Notes: generated by a model not told the origin, from the sequence alone. Positions 19,127-27,044 are shown, counted from the stretch's first letter. The stretch: 38,596 nucleotides of DNA from Pseudomonadota bacterium (GCA_029781795.1 JAKOWB010000314.1:1-38596); one strand, 5' to 3'. Numbers and translations are program-made.

Positions 19127-20521
19127 CTAGTAGCTGAGGCCGTAGGCGCGGGCGAAGAGTTCGATCGGATGCGGCGTCTCCTCGAACGAAGGCTTGCCCT
19201 CCATCTCCAGGCGCTCGACGCCCTGGCGCAGGTGCGTGCCGGCCAGCGGGCATTCCGAGGAGAGATAGGTCTTCACCGGCTGGTTCCCGCCCGCCGCCGC
19301 GGCCTGCTTGGCGGCGTCCTTGCCGAGCTGCGCCGCCTGGCGATAGGCCGGCTTGCCGATCTTCAGCGCGGTCTCGAAGTTGCCCTTGAAGATGCCCCAG
19401 GAGCCGCCGTGGCCGGAGCAGCGCAGGATCTGGGTCACCTTGGTCTCGGGCACCAGCTTCATCATCTCGTTCGCCTTGTTGCCCATGTTCTGCGCCCGGG
19501 CGTGGCAGGCGATGTGCAGCGCCACCTGCCCGTCGAGCGGCTTGAGGCCGGGCGCCAGGCCCTCCTTCTGGGCGATGTCGACCACGTACTCGGTGATGTC
19601 GTAGGTGGCGTTGGCCAGGCGCTTGACCAGCGGATCGTCCGGCAGCAGCAGCGGCCATTCGAACTTCAGCATGAGCGCGCAGGAGGGCGTCAGCGCCACC
19701 ACGTCGTAGCCCTTGTCGAGCCAGGGCTCGAAAGCCTTGGAGACGGTCCTGGCGCGCTCCGCCACGCGGGCAAGGTCGCCGTGTTCGAACTGCGGCATGC
19801 CGCAGCAGGCAGGATAGACCACCTCGCTCTCGACGCCGTTCTTCGCCAGCACGGCGCGGGCGGCGAGGCCGGTGCTGGGCTGGTTGTAGTTGACGAAGCA
19901 GGTGGCGTAGAGCGCGACCTTGCGGCCGAAGGCCGGGGCCTCGCGGTTCACCTCGGCCGGCGCCTGCCTGGCCCGGCGGGCGAAGGTCTTGCCATGGAAC
20001 TTCGGCAGCTCGGCGTTGCGGTCGATCCCGGCGGTCTTCTCCATCAGGCCGCGGGTCGACTTGGTCTTCACGTCGGTCGCCCAGTTGGCGATGCCGGCAA
20101 GGGCGCCGCCCAGGCGGCCGTTGCGGTCGGTCTCCGTCACCTGGCGGACCCAGAAGTCGCTCTTGCCGGCCTTCAGCTCGGCGGCGCGATGGCGCAGCAT
20201 CAGGTGCGGGAAATCGATGTTCCACTCGTGCGGCGGCACGTAGGGGCAGGAGACCATGAAGCAGAGGTCGCAGAGGGTGCAGGCCTCGACGACGCTGCGG
20301 TAGTCCTCCTTCTTCACGCCGTCGACCTCGCCGGTCGGGCTCTCGTCCACCAGGTCGAAGAGGCGGGGGAAGGAGTCGCAGAGGTTGAAGCAGCGGCGGC
20401 AGCCGTGGCAGAGGTCGAAGACGCGCTCCAGCTCGGCCTCGATCTTCGCCATATCGAAGAAGTCGGGGTTGTTCCAGTCGAGCGGGTGACGGACCGGGGA
20501 CTCGAGACTGCCTTCACGCAT
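19127..20521 (-). CDS. CCG-domain Fe-S oxidoreductase (GlpC/HdrB-like)
   Basis: 464-residue protein with two N-terminal 4Fe-4S ferredoxin motifs, CHGCRRCFNLC (about residue 38) and CTLCDLCFMVSCPYVPPHEW (about 81), followed by two CCG-type domains. The first retains YPACCGMPQFEHGD; the second is altered to LRCSGHGGSWG, with supporting PSCALMLK and ACHARAQNMG. Such proteins pass electrons to or from quinones, thiols or partner dehydrogenases. No membrane segment is seen. Placed between rubrerythrin and DUF3501 genes, it may supply electrons to the rubrerythrin, which lacks its own rubredoxin domain (inference). ATG at 20521. Confidence 0.9.
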   Translation of the reverse strand: MREGSLESPVRHPLDWNNPDFFDMAKIEAELERVFDLCHGCRRCFNLCDSFPRLFDLVDESPTGEVDGVKKEDYRSVVEACTLCDLCFMVSCPYVPPHEWNIDFPHLMLRHRAAELKAGKSDFWVRQVTETDRNGRLGGALAGIANWATDVKTKSTRGLMEKTAGIDRNAELPKFHGKTFARRARQAPAEVNREAPAFGRKVALYATCFVNYNQPSTGLAARAVLAKNGVESEVVYPACCGMPQFEHGDLARVAERARTVSKAFEPWLDKGYDVVALTPSCALMLKFEWPLLLPDDPLVKRLANATYDITEYVVDIAQKEGLAPGLKPLDGQVALHIACHARAQNMGNKANEMMKLVPETKVTQILRCSGHGGSWGIFKGNFETALKIGKPAYRQAAQLGKDAAKQAAAAGGNQPVKTYLSSECPLAGTHLRQGVERLEMEGKPSFEETPHPIELFARAYGLSY

Positions 20522-20583
20522 GGCTTCACTCCGCGGGGCCGGCGCTGGGCGTTGCTCGACGGGCGGCGCGCGGCGTGCGCCCG

Positions 20584-20598
20584 GGCAAGTAGCTTGCC
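20584..20598. repeat. Short inverted repeat upstream of the Fe-S gene
   Basis: GGCAAG-TAG-CTTGCC is a perfect 6+6 inverted repeat in the 164-base gap before the Fe-S gene. It could be a protein-binding site or a small hairpin; nothing else supports either. Confidence 0.3.
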
Positions 20599-20633
20599 GG
20601 CGGCTGCTCTGGCTAGCGTTCTGAAAGCGGGCG

Positions 20634-20659
20634 CCGGGGTGGCGCCTTCGCCACCCCGG
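20634..20659. terminator. Strong hairpin between rubrerythrin and Fe-S genes
   Basis: CCGGGGTGGCG (20634-20644) and CGCCACCCCGG (20649-20659) form a perfect 11-bp stem with a 4-base loop, 27 bases past the rubrerythrin stop. The minus-strand transcript has only a short T-run (CTTT) after it, so partial termination or mRNA protection is likelier than full termination. It would make rubrerythrin more abundant than the downstream products. Confidence 0.5.
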
Positions 20660-20685
20660 CCTGCCCGGAAGGACGGGCCGAACCC

Positions 20686-21105
20686 TTAGGAGTTCAGCGT
20701 GTCCAGCGCCTTGGCGAAGCGGCCGGCGTGGCTCTTCTCGGCCTTGGCGAGCGTCTCGAACCAGTCGGCGATCTCGTCGAAGCCTTCCTCGCGGGCGGTG
20801 CGCGCCATGCCCGGGTACATGTCGGTGTACTCGTGCGTCTCGCCGGCGATCGCCGCCTTGAGGTTCAGCGAGGTGGAGCCGATCGGCTCGCCCGTCGCCG
20901 GGTCGCCGACCTCTTCCAGGAACTGCAGGTGGCCGTGGGCATGGCCGGTCTCGCCCTCGGCGGTGGAGCGGAACACGGCGGCGACGTCGTTGTAGCCCTC
21001 GACGTCAGCCTTCTGCGCGAAATAGAGATAGCGGCGGTTGGCCTGGCTCTCGCCGGCGAAGGCGGCCTTCAAGTTGCCTTCGGTCTTCGAACCCTTGAGC
21101 GACAT
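20686..21105 (-). CDS. Rubrerythrin lacking a rubredoxin domain
   Basis: 139-residue ferritin-like four-helix protein that binds a di-iron centre and reduces hydrogen peroxide in the cytoplasm. Ligand-bearing helices are visible: [50 protein letters not shown] and [12 protein letters not shown]. The usual C-terminal rubredoxin (CxxC pairs) is absent, so electrons must come from another protein. The ATG at 21105 has a strong GAGGAGAGGA site about 7 bases before. Its promoter and a Fur-like inverted repeat lie in the 196 bases between it and irr. It leads the Fe-S/DUF3501 operon. Confidence 0.92.
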   Translation of the reverse strand: MSLKGSKTEGNLKAAFAGESQANRRYLYFAQKADVEGYNDVAAVFRSTAEGETGHAHGHLQFLEEVGDPATGEPIGSTSLNLKAAIAGETHEYTDMYPGMARTAREEGFDEIADWFETLAKAEKSHAGRFAKALDTLNS

Positions 21106-21192
21106 CTGGAAATCCTCTCCTCTGATCGGTGATGGCGACCGGTCACGATCCTTCCCGGAGCCTGCCGGCCGGCGTTCTTGCTTGCGGCTGCG

Positions 21193-21214
21193 CCGCCGGC
21201 GTTCGAGCCGGCGG
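21193..21214. promoter_or_regulatory. Hairpin in the 5' leader of the rubrerythrin mRNA
   Basis: CCGCCGGC (21193-21200) and GCCGGCGG (21207-21214) form a perfect 8-bp stem with a 6-base loop. It falls a few bases after the predicted transcription start (about 21218), so it would cap the 5' end of the transcript and might stabilise it. Confidence 0.45.
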
Positions 21215-21224
21215 TCACGGCAAA

Positions 21225-21253
21225 AATATAGGCGCCTGCGGCGCCTTGGTCAA
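21225..21253 (-). promoter_or_regulatory. Strong sigma70-like promoter of the rubrerythrin operon
   Basis: On the minus strand TTGACC (21253-21248), a 17-base spacer and TATATT (21230-21225): five of six matches in each hexamer with ideal spacing. This is the best canonical promoter in the window. The spacer contains two GGCGCC sites. The predicted start near 21218 gives a leader of about 110 bases. Confidence 0.7.
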
Positions 21254-21257
21254 CAGA

Positions 21258-21278
21258 TTAGAATAATTTAAAGATTCT
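21258..21278. promoter_or_regulatory. Fur-family-like operator (possible Irr box)
   Basis: AGAAT (21260-21264), nine bases, ATTCT (21274-21278) make an AT-rich inverted repeat directly upstream of the -35 of the rubrerythrin promoter. The segment 21258-21272 also matches the PerR-box consensus TTATAATNATTATAA at 11 of 14 fixed positions. The adjacent gene codes for an Irr-type regulator, the obvious candidate to bind here. Confidence 0.5.
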
Positions 21279-21301
21279 TGCGACGCAGCGCCGCAACCCG
21301 G

Positions 21302-21739
21302 CTAGCGACCCGCGCCGGGTTCGTCGGCCAGGCGAATGACCACGTCGACGCGCGTCACCCGCCGGCCCTCGGGGACCGCCGGCAGGCGGGCCAAGGTCAC
21401 CTCGGTGCCAGGGATGTCGGTCAGCTCGCCCGAGGTCTCGTTGAAGAAGTGATGGTGGTCGTGGCGGTTGGTGTCGAAATAGGAACGGCCGGGCTCCACC
21501 ACCACCTCGCGCAGCAGGCCGGCGGCGGTGAACTGGTGCAGCGTGTTGTAGACCGTGGCCAGGGAAACGCGGATGCGGTGCGCCTCGGCCTCGGCATGCA
21601 GCAGCTCGGCGGTGACGTGGCGGTCGCCGCCCTCGAACAGCAGCTTGGCCAGCGCCAGGCGCTGGCGCGTCGGGCGCAGGCCGGCGGACTTCAACTGATC
21701 CAGGACGCTGGCGAAGGGGCGGGTGTGCAGCATGGCCAT
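21302..21739 (-). CDS. irr: Iron response regulator, Fur family
   Basis: 145-residue Fur-superfamily regulator of the Irr branch. The winged-helix region reads LKSAGLRPTRQRLALAKLLF and SLATVYNTLHQFTAAGLLRE; the diagnostic His-rich segment is FDTNRHDHHHFFNETSGE, where rhizobial Irr binds haem, followed by LTDIPGTEV. It lacks the N-terminal Cys-Pro haem regulatory motif of Bradyrhizobium Irr. Irr senses iron through haem and represses or activates iron and haem genes. I take ATG 21739; ATG 21733 is also possible and lies 7 bases after a TATATT. It is immediately upstream of the rubrerythrin operon in the same direction, suggesting local control. Confidence 0.87.
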   Translation of the reverse strand: MAMLHTRPFASVLDQLKSAGLRPTRQRLALAKLLFEGGDRHVTAELLHAEAEAHRIRVSLATVYNTLHQFTAAGLLREVVVEPGRSYFDTNRHDHHHFFNETSGELTDIPGTEVTLARLPAVPEGRRVTRVDVVIRLADEPGAGR

Positions 21740-21834
21740 CAATATAGCGAGCCTTGCCAGAAAATAAAGAGGCGAACTATTGCCTTAGATGCTTTCTTGG
21801 AATTCCTTGAAGAGATGGCCTAACCGGGCGCTCC

Positions 21835-21862
21835 CTTGCATTCCGGGGATGGGTGCTATAAT
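21835..21862 (+). promoter_or_regulatory. Extended -10 promoter of the fab operon
   Basis: TGCTATAAT (21854-21862) is a perfect -10 with an extended TGn element. A weak -35 (CTTGCA, 21835-21840) lies 16 bases upstream. The predicted leader is about 87 bases before fabA. GGAATTCC (21799-21806) lies upstream in an AT-rich stretch and could be an operator, but I have no support for that. Confidence 0.6.
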
Positions 21863-21955
21863 CAGCGACATCCGGCCCGCGGAACCGCGCCCCCGACCGA
21901 AAAAGGGGAGCGCAGCGCGGTCGCCTGCGTCGCTCTCGGGAGGCCTCGTGTTCCG

Positions 21956-22501
21956 TTGAAGCCAGAGACAGTTACCGCGCCCCCTCCGCCCGCCCGGGCC
22001 GCGAGCTTCAGCTATGACGACCTGATCCGCTGCGCGCACGGCGATCTCTTCGGGCCGGGCAATGCGCAGCTTCCGCTGCCGCCGATGCTGATGATCGACC
22101 GCATCACCCACATCAGCGACGCCGGCGGCAGCCACGGCAGGGGCGAGGTCGTGGCCGAGTACGACGTCAATCCCGAGCGCTGGTTCTTCAAATGCCACTT
22201 CGAGCGCGACCCCGTGATGCCCGGGTGCCTGGGCCTCGACGCGCTGTGGCAGCTTGTCGGCTTCTTCCTGGGCTGGCTGGGGGCGCCGGGCCGCGGCCGT
22301 GCCCTGGGGGTCGGCGAGGTAAAGTTGATGGGGCAGGTGTTACCGACCGCCAAGAAGATTATCTATCACCTGAACCTGAAGCGCGTGATGCGCTCCAGGC
22401 TGGTCCTCGGCATCGCCGACGGCATCATGCAGGTGGACGGAAAGACGGTCTACGAGGCCAAGGACCTGAAGGTCGGTCTCTTCACCGCCGAGCCGGCCTA
22501 G
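21956..22501 (+). CDS. fabA: 3-hydroxydecanoyl-ACP dehydratase/isomerase
   Basis: 181-residue hot-dog-fold enzyme that dehydrates 3-hydroxydecanoyl-ACP and isomerises the product to cis-3-decenoyl-ACP, the branch point to unsaturated fatty acids. [20 protein letters not shown] is near the N-terminus. The catalytic His81 ([14 protein letters not shown]) and Asp95 ([12 protein letters not shown]) have the same 14-residue spacing as E. coli His70 and Asp84. The start must be TTG at 21956, the only in-frame start giving a family-like N-terminus; GGGAGG lies 12 bases before it. The frame stays open to 21836, but that part contains the promoter. fabB follows after 20 bases. Confidence 0.93.
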   Translation: MKPETVTAPPPPARAASFSYDDLIRCAHGDLFGPGNAQLPLPPMLMIDRITHISDAGGSHGRGEVVAEYDVNPERWFFKCHFERDPVMPGCLGLDALWQLVGFFLGWLGAPGRGRALGVGEVKLMGQVLPTAKKIIYHLNLKRVMRSRLVLGIADGIMQVDGKTVYEAKDLKVGLFTAEPA

Positions 22502-22521
22502 GGCTTTAAGGAGCGGGGCGT

Positions 22522-23742
22522 ATGCGGCGTGTGGTGGTGACCGGCCTGGGCGTGGTCTCCTCGATCGGCAACAACAAGGCCGAGGTGCTGGAGTCGCTGC
22601 GCCAGGGCCGCTCTGGCATCGAGTTCATGCCCGAGTACAAGGACATCGGCTTCCGCAGCCATGTCGCCGGCACGATCAAGATGGACTGCGACACGGTGAT
22701 CGACCGGCGGCTGCGTCGCTTCATGGGCGACGGCGCGGTCTACAACTACGTCGCCATGCAGGAGGCCATCGCCGATTCCGGGCTGGAGCCGGGCGACGTC
22801 TCGAACGAGCGTACCGGCCTCATCATGGGCTCGGGCGGGACCTCGACCAAGGACCTGACCGCGGCCTACCAGATCGCCAAGGACAAGGGTCCCAAGCGCG
22901 TCGGCCCCTTCATGGTGCCGCGCGTCATGTCGAACACCAACTCGGCGACGCTGGCGACGCCGTTCAAGATCAAGGGCGTCAACTATTCCATCACCTCGGC
23001 CTGCGCCACCTCGGCGCACTGCATCGGCAACGGCATGGAGCAGATCCTGCTGGGCAAGCAGGACGTGATGTTCTGCGGCGGCGGCGAGGAGCTGTCCTGG
23101 ACCGCCTCGGTGCTGTTCGACGCCATGCCGGCGCTCTCCTCCGGCTATAACGACCGGCCGACCCAGGCCAGCCGCGCCTTCGACAAGAACCGGGACGGCT
23201 TCGTCATCTCCGGCGGCGGCGGCGTCATGGTGCTGGAGCTGCTGGAGCACGCCAAGGCGCGCGGCGCGAAGATCTATGCCGAGCTGGTGGGCTACGGCGC
23301 CACCTCGGACGGGCAGGACATGGTGCAGCCCTCGGGCGAGGGCGCGGTGCGCTGCATGCGCCAGGCCCTGGCGGCGCTGGGCAACACCCCGGTCGACTAC
23401 ATCAACACGCACGGCACCTCGACCCCAATCGGCGATGCCGTCGAGCTGAAGTCGATCAAGGAGGTCTTCGGCGCCGACCTGCCGCGCATCAACTCCACCA
23501 AGTCGCTGACCGGCCACGCCCTGGGCGCCGCCGGCGTGAACGAGGCGATCTATTCGCTGCTGATGATGCAGCACAACTTCGTCGCCGCCTCGGCCAACAT
23601 CGACGAGATCGATCCCGAGGGCGAGGGCATGCCCATCGTGCGCACCCGGGAAGACAACGTGCGGCTGAACTGCGTGATGTCGAACTCCTTCGGGTTCGGC
23701 GGGACCAACGCCTCGCTGGCCTTCAAGCGCTTCGAGGGCTGA
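22522..23742 (+). CDS. fabB: 3-oxoacyl-ACP synthase I
   Basis: 406-residue condensing enzyme that elongates unsaturated acyl-ACPs in the FabA/FabB pathway. The catalytic triad is visible and nearly in E. coli register: Cys161 ([12 protein letters not shown]), His297 ([12 protein letters not shown]) and His332 ([12 protein letters not shown]). The C-terminal [15 protein letters not shown] motif is intact. ATG at 22522 has AAGGAG 9 bases upstream. It sits between fabA and fabI in one operon. Confidence 0.96.
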   Translation: MRRVVVTGLGVVSSIGNNKAEVLESLRQGRSGIEFMPEYKDIGFRSHVAGTIKMDCDTVIDRRLRRFMGDGAVYNYVAMQEAIADSGLEPGDVSNERTGLIMGSGGTSTKDLTAAYQIAKDKGPKRVGPFMVPRVMSNTNSATLATPFKIKGVNYSITSACATSAHCIGNGMEQILLGKQDVMFCGGGEELSWTASVLFDAMPALSSGYNDRPTQASRAFDKNRDGFVISGGGGVMVLELLEHAKARGAKIYAELVGYGATSDGQDMVQPSGEGAVRCMRQALAALGNTPVDYINTHGTSTPIGDAVELKSIKEVFGADLPRINSTKSLTGHALGAAGVNEAIYSLLMMQHNFVAASANIDEIDPEGEGMPIVRTREDNVRLNCVMSNSFGFGGTNASLAFKRFEG

Positions 23743-23795
23743 CGGCGGCGCCTGCCCTTGGGGCGGCGACGCGAGCAACAAGGGGGAGACGAGGG

Positions 23796-24635
23796 TTGCA
23801 GGCTCTGGACGGCTTGATGGCGGGCAAGCGCGGCCTGGTGATGGGCGTGGCCAACGACCACTCCATCGCCTGGGGCATAGCCAAGGCGCTGAAGGCCGCC
23901 GGCGCCGAGCTCGCCTTCACCTTCCAGGGCGAGGCCTTCGAGAAGCGCGTGCGCCCGCTGGCGCAGCAGCTCGGCGTCGAGATGCTGCTGCCCTGCGACG
24001 TCGAGGACGAGGCCAAGCTCGACGCCACCTTCGCCGCGCTCGACAAGGCCTGGGGCGGGCTCGACTTCGTGGTCCACGCCGTCGCCTATGCCGACAAGGA
24101 CCAGCTCAAGGGCCCCTACCTCGACACCACGCGCGACAACTTCCGCCAGTCGCTGCTGATCTCCTGCTACTCGCTGACCGCGGTGGCGCAGCGCGCCGTG
24201 CCGATGATGAAGAACGGCGGCAGCTTCGTGACGCTCTCCTACCTCGGGGCCGAGCGCGTGACGCCGAACTACAACGTCATGGGCGTCGCCAAGGCGGCGC
24301 TGGAGTGCTCGGTGCGCTATCTCGCCGCCGACCTCGGCGAGCTGGGCATCCGCGTCAACTGCATCTCGGCCGGGCCGGTGCGCACCCTGGCGGGCTCGGC
24401 CATCGCCGACGCGCGCTTCACCTTCGGCTGGAGCCGCGACCAGGCGCCGCTGCGCCGCGCCGTGGCGCTGGAGGAGGTCGGCAAGGCCGGTCTCTACCTG
24501 CTCTCCGACCTCTCGGCCGGCGTCACCGGCGAGGTGCACCACGTCGACTGCGGCTATCACGTCGTCGGCATCCCCTCGCCGCGCCGCCTGACCCAGGGCG
24601 AGGTCACCAAGGCCAAGGAAGCCGTCAGCCCCTAG
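23796..24635 (+). CDS. fabI: Enoyl-ACP reductase (NADH)
   Basis: 279-residue short-chain dehydrogenase that reduces trans-2-enoyl-ACP in each elongation cycle and is the triclosan target in many bacteria. It begins with LMAGKRGLVMGVANDHSIAW, the FabI nucleotide-binding pattern, and has the catalytic Tyr-x6-Lys as YNVMGVAK (Tyr159, Lys166). The C-terminus contains VHHVDCGYHVVGIP. I take TTG 23796, preceded by GGGGGAG; an ATG at 23817 would give a start at MAGKRG. It ends the fabA-fabB-fabI operon, converging on pdxY. Confidence 0.95.
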   Translation: MQALDGLMAGKRGLVMGVANDHSIAWGIAKALKAAGAELAFTFQGEAFEKRVRPLAQQLGVEMLLPCDVEDEAKLDATFAALDKAWGGLDFVVHAVAYADKDQLKGPYLDTTRDNFRQSLLISCYSLTAVAQRAVPMMKNGGSFVTLSYLGAERVTPNYNVMGVAKAALECSVRYLAADLGELGIRVNCISAGPVRTLAGSAIADARFTFGWSRDQAPLRRAVALEEVGKAGLYLLSDLSAGVTGEVHHVDCGYHVVGIPSPRRLTQGEVTKAKEAVSP

Positions 24636-24651
24636 GGGGGCGGACGCTGGT

Positions 24652-25497
24652 CTAGGCCACTTCCACCGTCACGCTTGCGGCCGAGGCGCGCACCAGGTCC
24701 TCCTGTGCGGCGACCAGCAGCAGCTCGCGCCGGTCCTCGGCCGCCGTGCGGGCGATGACCGCCAGCAGGCGGGCGACGGCCAGGCGCGCCGCGGTGAGCA
24801 GGTCCGGCTGGCGCAGGCTTTCCAGCAGCCAGAGGCCGGCCAAGAGGTCGCCCGAGCCGTTCGGCGTGATGGAGAAGCGGTAGCGCGGGGTCCAGAGGCG
24901 CCAGCAGCGCTCGGCCGTCACCAGCAGCAGGCCGACCCGCGCCTCCTCTTCGTGCGCCGAGGTCACCAGCACCGCGCGGGTGGTGGCGCTCAGCAGGCCC
25001 TTGGCCGCCGCCAGGGTGGCGGTCTCGCCCAGCACCGGCTGGCCGGTCAGGGTCTCCAGCTCGAAGGGGTTGGGCGTCATCAGGCTGGCCAGCGGCACCA
25101 GGTGGCGGGCCACCGCCGTCGCCAGGCTTTCCGGCACGTAGAGCCGCCCGTGGTCGCCCAGCACCGGGTCCAGCAGGTAGGGATAGTCCGGCCGCGTCTG
25201 CCGCAGGCGGGCGACCGCGCCGGCCACCGCCTCGGCCGTCGGCGCCTCGCCCAGGAAGCCGGAGATCAGGCCGTCGGCCTCGCCCAGCACGCCGAGCCGC
25301 TCGAGCTGCGCCAGGATCGCCGTCACCTCGGCGCCCGGCACCACCGGCCCGGCATAGCTGCCGTAGCCCAGGTGGTTGGAGAAGAGCACCGTGTCGACGC
25401 TGACCACCTCGCAGCCCAGCCGCTGCAGCGGAAAGACCAGCGAGGCGTTGCCGACATGACCCCAGGCCACCCGGCTGGAAATGGAGACGAGACGCAT
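24652..25497 (-). CDS. pdxY: Pyridoxal kinase
   Basis: 281-residue ribokinase-like enzyme that phosphorylates pyridoxal in vitamin B6 salvage. It starts MRLVSISSRVAWGHVGNASL, with the substrate-binding VDTVLFSNHLGYG next. DPVLGDHGRLYVPE lies at about 120, TPNPFELETLTG at about 150, and the ATP/anion-hole motif is NGSGDLLAG (family GxGD). Length fits PdxY/PdxK. I take ATG 25497; the frame is open to 25581 but would cross the divergent promoter. It is transcribed away from the CitE-like gene. Confidence 0.87.
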   Translation of the reverse strand: MRLVSISSRVAWGHVGNASLVFPLQRLGCEVVSVDTVLFSNHLGYGSYAGPVVPGAEVTAILAQLERLGVLGEADGLISGFLGEAPTAEAVAGAVARLRQTRPDYPYLLDPVLGDHGRLYVPESLATAVARHLVPLASLMTPNPFELETLTGQPVLGETATLAAAKGLLSATTRAVLVTSAHEEEARVGLLLVTAERCWRLWTPRYRFSITPNGSGDLLAGLWLLESLRQPDLLTAARLAVARLLAVIARTAAEDRRELLLVAAQEDLVRASAASVTVEVA

Positions 25498-25510
25498 GTG
25501 GGACGGTCGC

Positions 25511-25538
25511 TTGCCTGTACAGGACGAGGCTCTATAGT
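25511..25538 (+). promoter_or_regulatory. Possible promoter of the CitE-like gene
   Basis: TTGCCT (25511-25516), a 16-base spacer and TATAGT (25533-25538) lie in the 83-base divergent gap between pdxY and the CitE-like gene. The start would fall about 35 bases before the ATG, next to AAAGGAAAG. Confidence 0.5.
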
Positions 25539-25580
25539 CGCCGCCCAAGTAGAAGGCAATCAAAGGAAAGAACCAGGACA

Positions 25581-26453
25581 ATGGCCCAGACCGCGCGGCC
25601 GCGCCGCTCCGTTCTCTACACGCCCGGCTCCAACCAGCGGGCGCTGGACAAGGGGCGCGAGATCGGCGCCGACGGCCTGATCCTGGACCTCGAGGACGCG
25701 GTGGCGCCGGACGCCAAGGAAACGGCGCGCCGCCAGATCGTCGAGACGGTGAAGGCCGGCGGCTATGGCCACCGCGAGCTCATCATCCGGGTGAACGGCC
25801 TGGAGACGCCCTGGGGGCCGGCGGACCTCACCGCCGCGGCCAGCGCCGGCGCCGACGCCGTGCTGCTGCCCAAGGTGGAGAGCGCGGCCATGGTCGAGGA
25901 GGCCGAGCGGCGCCTGCGCCAGGCCGGCGCGCCCGAGAGCCTGCGCATCTGGTGCATGATGGAAACGCCGCTCGGCATCCTGAACGCGCGCGAGATCGCC
26001 GCCGCCAGCCCCAAGCTCGGCTGCCTGGTCATGGGCACCTCGGACCTGGTGAAGGACCTGCACGCGGCCCACACGGCCACGCGCCTGCCGGTGCTGGCCA
26101 GCCTCTCCATCGTGCTGCTGGCGGCCAGGGCCAACGGCCTCGCGGCGCTCGACGGCGTGCACCTGGACCTCGCCGACGACGAGGGTTTCCGCCAGCACTG
26201 CCTGCAGGGCAAGGAGCTGGGCTTCGACGGCAAGACCCTGATCCACCCCAAGACCGTGCCGGTGGCGAACGAGGTCTTCGCCCCCTCGGCCGCCGAGGTG
26301 GCGCAGGCCGAGAAGATCATCGCCGCCCACGCCGCCGCCCTGGCCGAGGGCCAGGGCGTGGTGCTGCTGGACGGCAAGCTGATCGAGAACCTGCACGTGG
26401 AGAACGCGCGCCGGCTGGTGGCCGAAGCCCAGGCCATCGCCGCCCGCGCCTAG
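25581..26453 (+). CDS. HpcH/HpaI aldolase family CoA ester lyase (CitE-like)
   Basis: 290-residue TIM-barrel protein of the CitE/malyl-CoA lyase family. Family features are RSVLYTPGSNQRALDK, DGLILDLEDAVAPDAKETAR (metal-binding acidic residues), LLPKVESAAMVEEA, MMETPLGILNAREIA and MGTSDLVKDL, ending with LGFDGKTLIHPKTVPVANEV. Such enzymes cleave or hydrolyse malyl-CoA, methylmalyl-CoA or citramalyl-CoA; which one cannot be told from sequence alone. It is not next to citrate lyase CitD/CitF genes, so citrate lyase is unlikely. ATG at 25581 has AAAGGAAAG upstream. yajQ follows 18 bases later. Confidence 0.85.
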   Translation: MAQTARPRRSVLYTPGSNQRALDKGREIGADGLILDLEDAVAPDAKETARRQIVETVKAGGYGHRELIIRVNGLETPWGPADLTAAASAGADAVLLPKVESAAMVEEAERRLRQAGAPESLRIWCMMETPLGILNAREIAAASPKLGCLVMGTSDLVKDLHAAHTATRLPVLASLSIVLLAARANGLAALDGVHLDLADDEGFRQHCLQGKELGFDGKTLIHPKTVPVANEVFAPSAAEVAQAEKIIAAHAAALAEGQGVVLLDGKLIENLHVENARRLVAEAQAIAARA

Positions 26454-26471
26454 ATAGGCAAGGAGGCGCCC

Positions 26472-26957
26472 ATGCCCTCGTTCGATGTGGTCTCCAAGGT
26501 CAACATGCCCGAGGTAGAGAACGCCCTGGCCGGCATGAAGCGCGAGCTGGGGCAGCGCTTCGACTTCAAGGGTTCCAACTGCAGCATCGAGATCAAGGAT
26601 GGCGTCATCACCATCCTGGCCGACGACAACCTGAAGCTGAAGCAGATGCACGAGCTGCTGCAGCAGCACCTGGCCAGGCGCAAGGTCGAGGTCGCCGCGC
26701 TGGACTATGGCGAGCCGCAGAAGGCCAGCGGCAATGCGCTGCGCCAGGTGGTGACGATCAAGCAGGGCATCGCGGCCGAGCTGGCGAAGAAGCTGGTCAA
26801 GGCGATCAAGGACGCCAAGCTGAAGGTGCAGGCGCAGATCCAGGGCGACGAGCTGCGCGTCACCGGCAAGAGCCGCGACGAACTGCAGGGCGCCATCGCC
26901 CTGCTGCGTGGCCAGAAGGTCGAGCAGCCGCTGCAGTACGTGAATTTCCGCGAGTAG
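26472..26957 (+). CDS. yajQ: YajQ family nucleotide-binding protein
   Basis: 161-residue protein with two ferredoxin-like folds. It has the canonical start MPSFDVVSKVNMPEVENAL, then RFDFKGSNCSIEIKDG, and ends with QPLQYVNFRE. Homologues bind cyclic di-GMP or nucleotides and in some bacteria act with a transcription factor. Length matches the family (about 160). Co-directional with the CitE-like gene and 17 bases downstream, so probably one transcript. Confidence 0.93.
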   Translation: MPSFDVVSKVNMPEVENALAGMKRELGQRFDFKGSNCSIEIKDGVITILADDNLKLKQMHELLQQHLARRKVEVAALDYGEPQKASGNALRQVVTIKQGIAAELAKKLVKAIKDAKLKVQAQIQGDELRVTGKSRDELQGAIALLRGQKVEQPLQYVNFRE

Positions 26958-27044
26958 GCGGGGCCTGCCGTCGCATCCTTGTGATGGCTCCCGGCCGCCT
27001 ATCGGTGTACACTGGCCGGCAAGTCGTCCAGCAAGGAGGCACCG

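Noticed and set aside
25498..25580. Upstream extension of pdxY to a start at 25581
   Set aside because: The extra residues do not fit the PdxY family and would cross the promoter of the divergent CitE-like gene.
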